Notes: generated by a model not told the origin, from the letters alone. DNA of 47,676 bases from Candidatus Hydrogenedentota bacterium (GCA_029556545.1 JAKQEQ010000039.1:1-47676), one strand, 5' to 3'; shown: positions 32,087 through 41,116, counted from the stretch's first letter. A program made the numbers and translations.

Positions 32087-33571
32087 ATGATTCATCCGAA
32101 CCTCGAAACATTCAGGAAACTCGCGCGTCCGGGCGCGCTCGTGCCGATCTACCGCGAGATTCTGGGCGACCTGGAGACGCCGGTGACGGCGTACCTGAAG
32201 GCGTCGCGGGGGCAGCAGTATTCGTTTCTTCTGGAGAGCGTCGAGAAGGCGGACCAGATCGGGCAATATTCGTTTCTTGGCGCGAACCCGACGATTATCT
32301 TCAAGAGCCGGGGCCGCGAGGTCTCGATAGTGCGGCGGGGCGTCGAGGAACGCTTCGAGTCGGACAACCCGCTGCGCGAACTCGAGAAGCTCATGGCGGG
32401 TTATGACCCGGTGGCGGTGGACGGCCTGCCGCCGTTCCACGGCGGCGCGGTGGGCTATATGAGTTACGACCAGGTGCGGTTCTTCGAGCGGCTGCCGGAC
32501 AAGAACCCGGACCTGCTCGGCCTGCCGGACCTGTACTTCATGATCACGGACACGATCGTCGTCTTCAATCACGTGAAGAACAAGATACAGATCGTGTCGA
32601 ACGTGCACGTGGGCGATGACCCGGAAGCGGCCTACAACGACGGGGCGCGCAAGATTCATGAACTCGAGGCGCGGCTGCGCGGGCCGCTTACCGTGACCAC
32701 CGAGCGCGTGCATTCGGGCGAAGAACCGCCGCTCACGTCGAACTTTTCCCGCGAGGAGTTTTGCGCGGCGGTGCGCGCGGCGAAGGAGTACATTTGCGCG
32801 GGCGACATCTTCCAGGTCGTGCTTTCGCAGCGGTTCGCGCGGCCCGTGAGCGCGAGTCCCGCGAACCTGTACCGGGCGCTGCGCTGCATCAACCCGTCGC
32901 CGTACATGCTCCTGCTCCAGTATCCCGAGGCGGCGATAGTCGGTTCGAGCCCCGAGGTCATGACCCAGGTGATGGGCAAGACCTGCATGGTCCGCCCGAT
33001 CGCCGGCACGCGCCCGCGCGGCGCGAACGCCGCCGAGGACCTCGCGCTCGAGCACGACCTGATGCAGGACGAAAAGGAGCGGGCCGAACACATCATGCTC
33101 GTGGACCTCGGGCGCAACGACGTGGGCCGGGTGAGCGCGCCGGGGTCGGTCGCGCCGGTGGCGAACCGGTTCATGGTCGTGGAGCGGTACTCCCACGTGA
33201 TGCATATCGTGACGGAGGTCGCCGGGGTCATGAAGGACGGGTGCAACGCCTTCGACGCCCTCGAGGCGACGTTCCCGATGGGCACGGTGAGCGGCGCGCC
33301 GAAGATTCGCGCCATGGAAATCATAGACGAACTGGAGAACGTGCGCCGGGGGCCGTACTCGGGCGGCGCGGGCTACGTAAGTTTCGGGGGCGACATGGAC
33401 ACGTGCATCCTCATCCGCACGATGGTCGTCAAGGACGGCGTGGCCCACCTGCAGGCGGGGGCGGGCATCGTCTACGACAGCGACCCCGATCGCGAATACG
33501 ACGAAACGGTCAACAAGGCGAAGGCGCTGTTCCGCGCCGTCGAGTTTGCCGAGAGAGGGCTCGAATCATGA
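32087..33571 (+). CDS. trpE: Anthranilate synthase component I TrpE
   Basis: 494 residues. It converts chorismate, with ammonia supplied by TrpG, to anthranilate, the first committed step of tryptophan synthesis. The N-terminal FLLESVEK (48-51 LLES) is the tryptophan-binding motif, implying feedback inhibition. The C-terminal chorismate-binding domain has GDIFQVVLSQRF, then PIAGTRPRG, then LVDLGRNDVGRV, then FPMGTVSGAPK, then YSGGAGYVSF. The stop overlaps the trpG start (ATGA). Confidence 0.97.
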   Translation: MIHPNLETFRKLARPGALVPIYREILGDLETPVTAYLKASRGQQYSFLLESVEKADQIGQYSFLGANPTIIFKSRGREVSIVRRGVEERFESDNPLRELEKLMAGYDPVAVDGLPPFHGGAVGYMSYDQVRFFERLPDKNPDLLGLPDLYFMITDTIVVFNHVKNKIQIVSNVHVGDDPEAAYNDGARKIHELEARLRGPLTVTTERVHSGEEPPLTSNFSREEFCAAVRAAKEYICAGDIFQVVLSQRFARPVSASPANLYRALRCINPSPYMLLLQYPEAAIVGSSPEVMTQVMGKTCMVRPIAGTRPRGANAAEDLALEHDLMQDEKERAEHIMLVDLGRNDVGRVSAPGSVAPVANRFMVVERYSHVMHIVTEVAGVMKDGCNAFDALEATFPMGTVSGAPKIRAMEIIDELENVRRGPYSGGAGYVSFGGDMDTCILIRTMVVKDGVAHLQAGAGIVYDSDPDREYDETVNKAKALFRAVEFAERGLES

Positions 33572-34158
33572 TCGTGCTTATCGACAACTACGACTCGTTC
33601 ACCTATAACCTCGTGCAGTATTTCGGCGAAATCGAGGCGGACATCCGCGTGTTCCGCAACGACGCCATCGACGTGGCGGGCGTGCGCGCCCTGGACCCGG
33701 ACCACATCGTCATTTCGCCGGGGCCGTGTACGCCGAACGAGGCGGGCATCTCGGTAGCGCTCATCCAGGAACTCGGTCCGCGGTATCCGATCCTGGGCGT
33801 GTGCCTCGGGCACCAGAGCATCGGCGCGGCCTACGGCGGCGATATCGTGCGTGCGGACCGCATCATGCACGGGAAGGTCAGCGCGATCCGCCACACCGGC
33901 GACCGGCTCTTCGCGGACGTGCCGTCGCCGTTTACCGCCACGCGGTATCACTCGCTCATCATCAAGCGCGACACGTGCCCCGACTGCCTCGAAATCACGG
34001 CCGAAACCGCGGACCAGGGCGAGATCATGGCCGTCGCGCACAAGGAGCACCCGGTCTGGGGCGTCCAGTTCCATCCGGAGAGCATCCTGACCGAGTGCGG
34101 GAAGCGGATTATTCGGAATTTTCTGGCGGTGAAGCGGGCGGATCTCGACCACGAATGA
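33568..34158 (+). CDS. trpG: Anthranilate synthase component II TrpG (glutamine amidotransferase)
   Basis: 196 residues, class I glutamine amidotransferase supplying ammonia to TrpE. The catalytic triad is Cys79 in GVCLGHQ, with His169 and Glu171 in VQFHPES. The oxyanion region SPGPCTPNEAG is present. In many bacteria this subunit also serves para-aminobenzoate synthesis (PabA). The ATG overlaps the trpE stop. No other trp genes follow, so the rest of the pathway lies elsewhere. Confidence 0.96.
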   Translation: MIVLIDNYDSFTYNLVQYFGEIEADIRVFRNDAIDVAGVRALDPDHIVISPGPCTPNEAGISVALIQELGPRYPILGVCLGHQSIGAAYGGDIVRADRIMHGKVSAIRHTGDRLFADVPSPFTATRYHSLIIKRDTCPDCLEITAETADQGEIMAVAHKEHPVWGVQFHPESILTECGKRIIRNFLAVKRADLDHE

Positions 34159-34269
34159 CACGAATCTAACGAATCTGACTTGAACGGGGCCTACCGGCAA
34201 GCACAGATGAACTTCGTCGATCATCGTCCTCACGCGATCCCAGATTCTCTTGCCGCGACGGATTTCGCG

Positions 34270-34295
34270 GGCAAGAAGGAGACCGGTCATGGGAG
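34270..34295 (+). repeat. 26-bp direct repeat, left of vapBC
   Basis: GGCAAGAAGGAGACCGG plus the following 9 bp matches 35148-35173 at 22 of 26 positions in the same orientation. Confidence 0.6.
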
Positions 34296-34335
34296 TGCGG
34301 TGACATCGGCGCCCCACCAAGGCCTTTCCTTGATA

Positions 34336-34364
34336 TTGACGACGCGAGCGGAAAGTAGTACAAT
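34336..34364 (+). promoter_or_regulatory. Near-consensus sigma70 promoter of vapBC
   Basis: TTGACG (34336-34341) and TACAAT (34359-34364) are exactly 17 bp apart. The start of transcription would be near 34371, about 36 nt before vapB. Confidence 0.75.
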
Positions 34365-34406
34365 CATCATAGGTAATGCATAGTCTGAATGTAAGGACTC
34401 AGGGCA

Positions 34407-34661
34407 ATGACCTCTGCAGCGGTCAAGATTACACGCAAAGGGCAGGTAACCATTCCGAAGGCAATCCGGGAAACACTGAACGCCAACGCGGTCTATTTCG
34501 AGGTAGAGCACGACGTGGTGATGGTAAGGCCTGTGCGAGACGCCGCCGGTTCTTTGCGCGAATACGCGCGGAATGCCGGGCGGGGCGCCTCCATGAAACA
34601 GATGAGGGACAAGGCGTGGCGGGAGGCGGTGCGTGAGAAAGCCGGAAAGAAGCGTTCCTGA
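34407..34661 (+). CDS. AbrB/MazE-fold antitoxin (VapB-like)
   Basis: 84 residues. The N-terminal half, VKITRKGQVTIPKAIRETL, is the SpoVT/AbrB swapped-hairpin DNA-binding fold. The basic C-terminal half (residues 45-84) would wrap the toxin. It probably represses its own promoter at 34336 alone or with the toxin, as usual for the family. AAGGA lies just upstream of the ATG. It overlaps the toxin gene by 29 bp, so the pair is co-translated. Confidence 0.9.
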   Translation: MTSAAVKITRKGQVTIPKAIRETLNANAVYFEVEHDVVMVRPVRDAAGSLREYARNAGRGASMKQMRDKAWREAVREKAGKKRS

Positions 34662-35034
34662 CACGAACACCATCGTTCGTTACTTGGTGGGAGACGATCC
34701 GACCCTCGCCGCGGAGGCGGTGTCATTCTTCGACGACGTAAGAAAGGGCGATCTGAAGGCCCTCATCCTCGAGAGCGTGATCGCGGAATGCGTTTACGTG
34801 CTCACCAAAATTTACCGGGCGCCGAGGGCCCGCGTCGCCGCAAGCCTCATCGATATGCTTCGCTACAAGGGCGTCGTCAATGAGGACCGCGAGGAACTCA
34901 TCCGGGCGTTGACGTTGTTCTCGGAGAAGCGTCTCGACATTGTAGACTGTGTCCTGCTCGCCAAGGCCGCGGCAAGGGGCGACCGCCTGTTCACTTTCGA
35001 CGCGGACCTGCGCAAGCTCGCGGAGCGCGCCTGA
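34633..35034 (+). CDS. PIN-domain toxin (VapC-like ribonuclease)
   Basis: 133 residues. The PIN acidic residues are Asp10 (PDTNTIVRYL), Glu52 (AECVYVL), Asp105 (DIVDCVLLA) and Asp123 (FTFDADL). VapC toxins cleave tRNA or rRNA in a Mg-dependent manner; the target here cannot be predicted. The GTG start has GGGAGG 6 nt upstream inside the antitoxin gene. The fold and gene order make the toxin-antitoxin assignment secure. Confidence 0.92.
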   Translation: MRKPERSVPDTNTIVRYLVGDDPTLAAEAVSFFDDVRKGDLKALILESVIAECVYVLTKIYRAPRARVAASLIDMLRYKGVVNEDREELIRALTLFSEKRLDIVDCVLLAKAAARGDRLFTFDADLRKLAERA

Positions 35035-35147
35035 CGCGCCCGCCCGCAACTATCGTTCCTTGGAGACCGCGGGAGACCGGCCATAACGGTGGAGACCTAC
35101 GGTCGGGCCGGTGGCGCGGTCCCAGCCTTCGCGAAACGCTTCGGCGT

Positions 35148-35173
35148 GGCAAGCAGGAGACCGGCCAATGGAG
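35148..35173 (+). repeat. 26-bp direct repeat, right of vapBC
   Basis: GGCAAGCAGGAGACCGG plus the following 9 bp is the partner of 34270-34295. A further GGAGACCGG copy of the second subtype is at 35069-35087. The gap 35035-35230 has no gene. Confidence 0.6.
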
Positions 35174-35230
35174 ACGCATGGAGCCGAAGCTTACCCTCGG
35201 CCCCATGCGACAAGGCAAGTAGCGTACGGA

Positions 35231-36199
35231 TTAGAATAGCGAGATCAGACCCGCGAACGCCCGCGTCACGGGGAAGTCCGTGGGGTACCGCAGGAACCTT
35301 ACGTGTCCGTCCAGGTACAGGACATTTGACCCGCCCGGAATGTGGTTGAAATCGCCCACGTCCGTGCTGACCAAATCGAGAAACACCGGCAGGGTGCTTT
35401 GCGCTTCGACCGACGCCGCAGGGTTGTTGATGTCGGTGATAAAGAAACGCTCGATACCCTCGCGGAACCGATACAGAATGCGGTCCTGTCCGCTGCTGTT
35501 CGTGAATTCGATGTCCTCGTCATAGCGATTCAGCAACGGGCCGGTCGCCACCTGGCTCATGATGACTTGCGTGAGCTTCGTCAGGAAGCCGCCATCAATG
35601 TAACTGGTGACATTCGTGGCCGTAATCGCTATGTTGTTCTCGTCCACGCCGAGGCGCAGATAGTCCTGGCCGGGTCGCCCGTTCAGCGCCCAACCGAGAT
35701 ACAGGTACGACTCCGCGGTGAACGCGCAGGGGTCGGGTTCTGCCAACTCAATGTTCTGATTGACAAACCACCGGCCTTCTACGTCCACGTTGGTTGCGGC
35801 ACTCGAGTCCGACGGACACTTGAGGATGTTGTAATCGTTCAAGTACTCGGGGTATACGCTTTTCCCGTCCCACACGAACTCCGCGTCGCCGGTGCCCAAC
35901 GGCGCGGGGTTGGCCGCCGGATTGGTGTAATTGCACGGAATCGTCTGGGAGTAGTCAATCTGCGCGGGGAACACCACGTTGTGGGAGATGCGACAGGCCA
36001 TGGGCGGGAATCGTTCTCCCGGATCCTCGTTGGAGTACATCTTACAGACGAGTCCGAGTTCCTTGAGGTTGTTGGCGCACGAGGAACGGCGCGCGGATTC
36101 GCGTGCGCGCGCCAAGGCGGGGAGCAGAATCGCCGCCAGGATGCCGATGATCGCAATCACCACCAACAGTTCAATGAGTGTAAAGCCTTGTTTTCGCAC
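35231..36199 (-). CDS. Type II pseudopilin-like protein with H-X9-DG C-terminus (DUF1559-like)
   Basis: 322 residues. The N-terminus [19 protein letters not shown] is a class III prepilin signal: cleavage after Gly5, methylation of Phe6, Glu10 at the +5 position. The mature helix is followed by the [20 protein letters not shown] block and a secreted C-terminal domain ending [18 protein letters not shown], the H-x-G-G...DGHV signature of the large pseudopilin-like families in Planctomycetes, Lentisphaerae and Hydrogenedentes. The GTG start has GAGGAGG upstream. These proteins occur in large paralogous sets; a role in type II-like secretion or surface structures is assumed, not shown. Confidence 0.88.
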   Translation of the reverse strand: MRKQGFTLIELLVVIAIIGILAAILLPALARARESARRSSCANNLKELGLVCKMYSNEDPGERFPPMACRISHNVVFPAQIDYSQTIPCNYTNPAANPAPLGTGDAEFVWDGKSVYPEYLNDYNILKCPSDSSAATNVDVEGRWFVNQNIELAEPDPCAFTAESYLYLGWALNGRPGQDYLRLGVDENNIAITATNVTSYIDGGFLTKLTQVIMSQVATGPLLNRYDEDIEFTNSSGQDRILYRFREGIERFFITDINNPAASVEAQSTLPVFLDLVSTDVGDFNHIPGGSNVLYLDGHVRFLRYPTDFPVTRAFAGLISLF

Positions 36200-36408
36200 G
36201 TCAGTTTCCTCCTCTCTGAGGTTATGATTTCACTTGCGCTATGGGAACCCGCTTCCCCCCGGCACGATGAGTTCACGTGTTCTGTTCGTGTGGTGGTTAG
36301 GTGCGTCCTCCTCTTTTGTGGACAGGTCGTTCCGCCCCCCCGGCCACACCCGTCCTTACCTTGGTTCACAGGCCGCGACACCCTTATTGATGTCGCGCCC
36401 ATCATGCC

Positions 36409-36425
36409 CGGTGAAACCGCCACCG
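36409..36425 (-). promoter_or_regulatory. Hairpin at the start of the pseudopilin leader
   Basis: CGGTG-GCGGTTT-CACCG on the minus strand forms a 5-bp stem at the predicted 5' end of the transcript. The same 17-mer with one change occurs at 36669-36685. Confidence 0.35.
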
Positions 36426-36432
36426 TGAAGCC

Positions 36433-36461
36433 AGTATAGCTGTCCCTCGTGAACCTGTCAA
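36433..36461 (-). promoter_or_regulatory. Near-consensus sigma70 promoter of the pseudopilin gene
   Basis: On the minus strand TTGACA (36461-36456) and TATACT (36438-36433) are exactly 17 bp apart. The leader would be about 225 nt. The remaining gap 36462-36806 is A+T-rich, contains a CGCAC-TTCG-GTGCG hairpin (36550-36563) and holds no gene. Confidence 0.8.
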
Positions 36462-36806
36462 GAAGAATTTCCGAGATACTGTTGTTATTACGAAATTCTT
36501 ACTGCGCACAATGCTCAAATCTCTTTTGATTTCATCTTTTTTCATATATCGCACTTCGGTGCGGAACTCGGGAGACGCGCTATCGCGTAATCGGCCAATG
36601 ATACTGCAATTTTCCGCTTTTCTACTATCTCTACGAGAATCTCGCCGGGGCCGGACTGCGCGCCGCATCGGTGAAACCTCCACCGGCGACAAGGGGTCGA
36701 ATGGGTATCTCGCCGGGCGTGGGAGTCTCCAGGTGTCCCCGGGGCGCGGTGCTATCGGCGGGACGGAAGCAGCGGCAATATGCGAAAACTCAAAGGAGAA
36801 CCTCAG

Positions 36807-37589
36807 ATGAAGCGCGCTTTTCTAGTAGTTGCTATGGTATCCGCGACACTTGTCGGTGGCGCGGCGTCGGCGCAGGGCGACCAGGCGTTGCTGCACAAGG
36901 CGTTGGTGTTGGGACTGGCGGAGGACCTTGGTCTGGACGCGGCGCAGACGGTGCGGTTCTACGCCGCTTACAACGACTATGCGGCTCAGGCGGCGGCCCT
37001 CGACGGGACGCGGGCTGAGGCCGCGGATTTGAACAAGCTGGCGGAGTTGGACAAGCAGCTACTCGATTTACGGGTCAAGGGAGCGGAGCGGATGAGCGCG
37101 GGACTCCCGGGCGACCCGAAAACCAAGGTGTATGAATTCCTCGGCGAATTGCCGGTCCTGGCGGCCGCGGCATGGTCCCCGGCCCCGGCGAGTTGCCCGA
37201 TGGCGGCGGCGGCCATGGCCGAGGCGGCGGCGCCGGCAAGCGCCGCCAGCGATGAGGAACTCATCAAGACGACGGTCGCGGCGCTAAAGAAGGCGCTGGA
37301 GGACCTCGACCTGGATGCGCTGCTGGCGACGTTTTCGGACAACTTCCACCATCGGGAGGTGGGCGGCAAGGAAGAGGCGAAGTACATGCTGCAGATGGGC
37401 ATCGACATGGGCTACGCCGACGATGGCGAGGTCTTCGTCGACGATATGGAAATCGAGATTGACGGCGATGAAGCGACGGTGTATCCGATCGAGTTGAGTT
37501 CGCCGGCCGGTGCCATCTCGGTCGAATTGGTCCTCGCCAAGGAAGGCGACAAGTGGCTGATCACGACGTTGAATCCCGACGGGCTGTGA
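36807..37589 (+). CDS. Secreted protein of unknown function with NTF2-like C-terminal domain
   Basis: 260 residues. A signal peptide (MKRAFLVVAMVSATLVGGAASA) is followed by a helical domain (about 25-110), an Ala/Pro-rich linker and a C-terminal alpha+beta domain. The latter starts with a long helix (LIKTTVAALKKALEDLDLDA), then LLATFSDNFHH, and ends ISVELVLAKEGDKWLITTL, the cone-shaped NTF2/SnoaL-like pattern. No catalytic residues can be named, so a binding or periplasmic role is a guess. The ATG at 36807 has AAGGAG 8 nt upstream. A terminator-like hairpin follows directly. Confidence 0.8.
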   Translation: MKRAFLVVAMVSATLVGGAASAQGDQALLHKALVLGLAEDLGLDAAQTVRFYAAYNDYAAQAAALDGTRAEAADLNKLAELDKQLLDLRVKGAERMSAGLPGDPKTKVYEFLGELPVLAAAAWSPAPASCPMAAAAMAEAAAPASAASDEELIKTTVAALKKALEDLDLDALLATFSDNFHHREVGGKEEAKYMLQMGIDMGYADDGEVFVDDMEIEIDGDEATVYPIELSSPAGAISVELVLAKEGDKWLITTLNPDGL

Positions 37590-37593
37590 AAGC

Positions 37594-37610
37594 GGCCTGA
37601 CGGCCTTTTT
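37594..37610 (+). terminator. Rho-independent-type terminator after the 36807 gene
   Basis: GGCC-TGAC-GGCC is followed by TTTTT at 37606-37610, and upstream AAAGC can extend the stem with mismatches. It starts 5 nt after the stop codon. Confidence 0.5.
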
Positions 37611-37733
37611 CGATACATTACCGCCCCGGAGTCGCGCCCGCGACGCGGGGCGGCTGCTCTTGCGCGGCGGTGAGGCGTCCCGCCCCGATCCAGTTTCGGG
37701 AGCAAGATGCTCCGAAGGCGGCAATTCGGCGCA

Positions 37734-37763
37734 TTGACGCACCTGACCCGCATTTGGTAGAGT
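37734..37763 (+). promoter_or_regulatory. tRNA-Val promoter
   Basis: TTGACG (37734-37739) and TAGAGT (37758-37763) are 18 bp apart. The expected start, near 37770, lies about 10 nt before the tRNA 5' end. Confidence 0.65.
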
Positions 37764-37779
37764 GAACGCGGCAAACCGT

Positions 37780-37857
37780 GGGCGGTTAGCTCAGCTTGGT
37801 TAGAGTGCCACGTTGACATCGTGGAGGTCGCTGGTTCGATCCCAGTACCGCCCACCA
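37780..37857 (+). tRNA. tRNA-Val (anticodon GAC)
   Basis: The acceptor stem GGGCGGT pairs with ACCGCCC (37847-37853), followed by discriminator A and an encoded CCA. The D arm contains AGCTCAG...GGTTAGAG. The anticodon stem CCACG/CGTGG (37808-37812, 37820-37824) encloses loop TTGACAT with anticodon GAC at 37815-37817, reading GUC/GUU. The T arm is CTGG-TTCGATC-CCAG. No tRNA-integrated element is seen after it; 37858-38085 appears empty. Confidence 0.96.
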
Positions 37858-38085
37858 ATCCGTTCTCTGTAATCCTCTGCTGTGCGAGCATTTCCGTATT
37901 CTTGCCGGAGCCATCCCTTTTCGTGCGGGGGAGGGGGTGGTTCCCGGGTAACCGCAGTGTCTGCTCCGTGGCCGGTGAGAACGCAATTGGCGCGACGATA
38001 CCGGCTCCGATGGGATTCTTGGTTGGCTTGACAGGACGTCTCGTCGCCATCCTCGCGGGTGTCATCGTAATCGCCTCGACCCCTC

Positions 38086-39996
38086 TTATGGCCGATCGAC
38101 ATCCCTCACCGCCGCGCGCAGCGGCGCGCCGTCCTCGCCGTAGGCTTCGAACACGAACTCCCACTTCGCGCCGCCGCCGTCCTCGACCTTCACGAGCACC
38201 GGATTCCAGCCGGGGGCGAGGCTCGCGTTGAAGACGTCGATGCCAGGTTGGCATTGGACGCCGTTGGACGAGAACCGGCGGTATGCTTCCCCGCCGTTCA
38301 CGAAGACCTTGCCGCCGTCGTTGAAGCCCGCGTCGAAATACGCGGTCTGGGCCCGGTCGGAGTACAGGTACGTGAACGCATAGGCCACGCGACGTCCGAC
38401 GCCGTACAGGTCGCGGAGGTCGAGGAAATGCCGTTTGTTGCCGCGGAGAGGCCGCGCGGTCGCCGTACGCGCGCCGCCGTCCGCGTCCGTGTAGCCGACG
38501 CGCGTATCGGGGGTGATGACGGCCCTTGCCTCGCCGCCGAGTTCGCGGAGGTAATCGATATCAATACCCGCGCGGGTCGCTCCGTCCGGCGTCGCGGGCG
38601 CGACCTCGGGATTCGGGAACGGCCCGAGCGACAGCCACTCGGAGACGTAGTGGGGCTTCGGGCCGACGGCGTTGAACCCGATCTGGATATCGGCGTGCTT
38701 CCATGCGTTGTTGATGATGTTCACGCCGCCGGGCATCGTGTTGCCCAGGACCACCGCGGCACGGACGCGCGGCCCCAGGCGCAGGACCTGGTGATCGTCC
38801 CGCGTGGTTGGGAAATCGCACGCGGAAACGATAAGGCGGCTGTTGTTCGCGTCGATGCACGGCGCGCCGGCGCCCGCGCGGTCCCAATCATTGAACTGGC
38901 ACCCGTTGAAGATGACCGCGCCGCGTCCGTCGAGCGTCGCGTGCGAGGCCAACTCCCGCGTTGCCCAGAAGCCGCACCCCACGAACTTGACGGGGCCGCG
39001 ATTCTTCGGCCCGACCACGACGTTCGACATGATGCTGCCGTTCACGAAACTGACGCCCGCCGTGTCCATCACGGCATCCACCTTGATTGCGCACGGCGAC
39101 ACGTCGAGGTAGCAGTTCGTGTACATACCCGAACCGGCGGCATAGCCCGTCACGTTGCCCGCCGCGTCGTATATCGGGCCGTCGATGAAGTGCATCCCGA
39201 CGTTGTAGAAGATGCAGAACAAGCCGTTGGCCATCTCGCCGTCCGTCTTACCCAGTATGAACGCCGTGGCGCGCTCTCGTGTGAATTCCCAGAGCGGGCT
39301 GTTCGGGTCCAGGTCCCAGAACGGCCAGAAATGGATGTTCTCCAGCCGCCCCACGTCGTAGCACTGATTTACGTAGAGGCCCTTGAACAAGGCGTAGGCG
39401 TGCAGGTTGCGCACGAGATGCCGCCCGCACGGCTTCGTGCCGAGATCGACCGCCTGATACGAGTTGATCATCGTCACGTCGATGATCGCGATGTTGTCCT
39501 TCCCGTTGCCCCGCACCGTCCAAGGATACGGAATCGGCGGGTTCGCCCGGACTTGTTCCGGGTAATAGACGGTCACGCCTTTGAGCACGCTGTTCTCGTT
39601 CATCGTGAGGAACGGGGGGCCGTCGGGGTCGCCCTTGCCCGCGAAGGCCAGCAACACGCTGCCGTGTTGGTCCGGCGGCTCGCCCCGGACCGGTGCGCGC
39701 CAGACGCCTTCGAGGCACACGTGGTCGGGCACGTTCAGCACGCCCTCGACGCGGTAGCGCCCTGTGGGCACGTGCACCACCCCGCCCCCGCCCGCCGCGA
39801 CGGCATCGAGCGCGCGCTGAAACGCGCCGGTGCAGTCCGCCGACCCGTCCGGCGCGGCACCGAAATCCCGCACGCTCACGGAATACGCGCGCGGCGTCGT
39901 CCCGGGGAACGACACGCACCCGGCGAGAGGGATCAGCGCCGCGAGAAGAAGAAGCGAGAGCCCGGGTATCGCGTCGAGAAGTGAGGGAAAACGCAT
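38086..39996 (-). CDS. Pectate-lyase-superfamily lipoprotein (GH28-related right-handed beta-helix)
   Basis: 636 residues. The lipobox LAGC puts the acylated Cys at residue 27, so it is anchored to a membrane. VSVRDFGAAPDGSADCTGAF, then GGGVVHVPTGRYRVEGVLNV is the standard opening of the Pectate_lyase_3 beta-helix domain. Successive coils (NSVLKGVTVYYPEQ, then IAIIDVTMINSYQAVDLG) continue to about 440. From about 455 a separate beta domain (WLSLGPFPNPE, then KVFVNGGEAYRRF, then LAPGWNPVLVKVEDG) resembles the C-terminus of the HEAT protein at 12365-14623. A carbohydrate-active role is likely, with substrate and catalytic residues unknown. Confidence 0.85.
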   Translation of the reverse strand: MRFPSLLDAIPGLSLLLLAALIPLAGCVSFPGTTPRAYSVSVRDFGAAPDGSADCTGAFQRALDAVAAGGGGVVHVPTGRYRVEGVLNVPDHVCLEGVWRAPVRGEPPDQHGSVLLAFAGKGDPDGPPFLTMNENSVLKGVTVYYPEQVRANPPIPYPWTVRGNGKDNIAIIDVTMINSYQAVDLGTKPCGRHLVRNLHAYALFKGLYVNQCYDVGRLENIHFWPFWDLDPNSPLWEFTRERATAFILGKTDGEMANGLFCIFYNVGMHFIDGPIYDAAGNVTGYAAGSGMYTNCYLDVSPCAIKVDAVMDTAGVSFVNGSIMSNVVVGPKNRGPVKFVGCGFWATRELASHATLDGRGAVIFNGCQFNDWDRAGAGAPCIDANNSRLIVSACDFPTTRDDHQVLRLGPRVRAAVVLGNTMPGGVNIINNAWKHADIQIGFNAVGPKPHYVSEWLSLGPFPNPEVAPATPDGATRAGIDIDYLRELGGEARAVITPDTRVGYTDADGGARTATARPLRGNKRHFLDLRDLYGVGRRVAYAFTYLYSDRAQTAYFDAGFNDGGKVFVNGGEAYRRFSSNGVQCQPGIDVFNASLAPGWNPVLVKVEDGGGAKWEFVFEAYGEDGAPLRAAVRDVDRP

Positions 39997-40223
39997 GTTG
40001 AAACCCTGTATTTGGCGGCTACACGCCTACCGCGTACTTGAACAGAAAGACACACGCTTGTCCAAGATAGTCTCTCCTGAACGGGATTCAATCTATCACA
40101 ACCGCGGACTCAGCGGAAGTGGAAGTGATTGTTCAATCCGAACACTCGATGCGGCACAAGAACAAACTCGCCGTAGCGCCGCCGGTGTCGTCTTTCGCTT
40201 CCGGAACGAGCGCGCGGGATTTG

Positions 40224-41093
40224 TCAGCGCGTTGCGCGCAGTCGGGTGGATATGAGGCCCACTTGACCGAATTGGACGCCCATGTGGCGCGCCACGACTT
40301 CGCACTTGGCTTTGAGGATGAGGAAGACGTCGCCGTCGAAGTCGTCGATGGTTTCGTAGTGCCCCTGCCCCTTGCCGACGATCACGTCGGCGCGGCGCAT
40401 GCGTTCGAGGAATGCCGGGGGCGTCTGATCGAGCGGCGCACCGACGAAGGGCCCGCCGACGTCGATGACGTCGCAGACCGCCGTGAGCCCGACGGCCTTG
40501 GCGTCCTCGAAGAGGGCGTCGTTGAGGATCGGGGCGGCCTTTACGACGGCGGTGACGCGCGTATGACGGGCGAGTTCCTCGATGAGTATCTTGTCGAAGA
40601 CGATTTCGCCGGCGTTGTCCAGGAGATACAGGAGGTCGCGGCATTTCGCGAGCGATTTGCGGAACGCCTCGGAGTGGTCCACGGCGAAGCGCTCGCGCAG
40701 TACGGCGTCGAGCGCGGCGCGCACGTCGATGTCGTCCTCGTGCTGCGTGCCGAGGTCGATGACGTTGCCCGCCGCTGCCACGTGCAGCGCCGTGTCGAGC
40801 GGGTCGGCGCTCTCGCTCACCAGGCGGCGCAACTCGGGTTCGAGCGCGAGCGCCAGCGCATTCTGCGCCCGCTTGTGTTCGCAATACGGGTCGGGCCTGC
40901 CCGAGAAGAGCGCGGTCAGCTCGTAGATCACCTGGGATAAAACAGCGGGCGACTTCGCAAGGTCCATCTCCGGGATGCGCCGCGCCGTCTCGTCGAGGAT
41001 GCGCCGGTGCACCGCGGGGTCGTCGCTCGCGATGCGGGCGGCGCGCAGCGCCTGCCTGAGAAAACATTCGAGGCAATCCAACGTCGCCTTCAC
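40224..41093 (-). CDS. DUF89 family damage-control phosphatase-like protein
   Basis: 289 residues. DUF89/ARMT1-like proteins are metal-dependent phosphatases thought to remove damaged phospho-metabolites. The N-terminal CLECFLRQALRAARIA and the central LLYLLDNAGEIVFDKILIEE, with the DNxGE metal motif, are diagnostic. VIVGKGQGHYETIDD, then LILKAKCEVVARHMG ends the active-site region. ATG codons lie upstream (for example 41102), but GGAAGGA sits directly against that codon; the GTG at 41093 is 9 nt from it and gives the usual MKxxLxCxxCF start, so I use it. Confidence 0.88.
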   Translation of the reverse strand: MKATLDCLECFLRQALRAARIASDDPAVHRRILDETARRIPEMDLAKSPAVLSQVIYELTALFSGRPDPYCEHKRAQNALALALEPELRRLVSESADPLDTALHVAAAGNVIDLGTQHEDDIDVRAALDAVLRERFAVDHSEAFRKSLAKCRDLLYLLDNAGEIVFDKILIEELARHTRVTAVVKAAPILNDALFEDAKAVGLTAVCDVIDVGGPFVGAPLDQTPPAFLERMRRADVIVGKGQGHYETIDDFDGDVFLILKAKCEVVARHMGVQFGQVGLISTRLRATR

Positions 41094-41116
41094 TTCATGC
41101 ATTCCTTCCGCTGTCC

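Noticed and set aside
31616-33448. 610-codon minus-strand open frame
   Set aside because: Antisense shadow of hisI and trpE; His/Arg/Val-rich composition without a recognisable motif.
37780-38085. tRNA-Val considered as an integration site for a genomic island
   Set aside because: No integrase gene and no repeated tRNA 3' end were seen downstream.
38248-39984. 578-codon plus-strand open frame
   Set aside because: Antisense shadow of the beta-helix lipoprotein gene; no ribosome-binding site or family motif.
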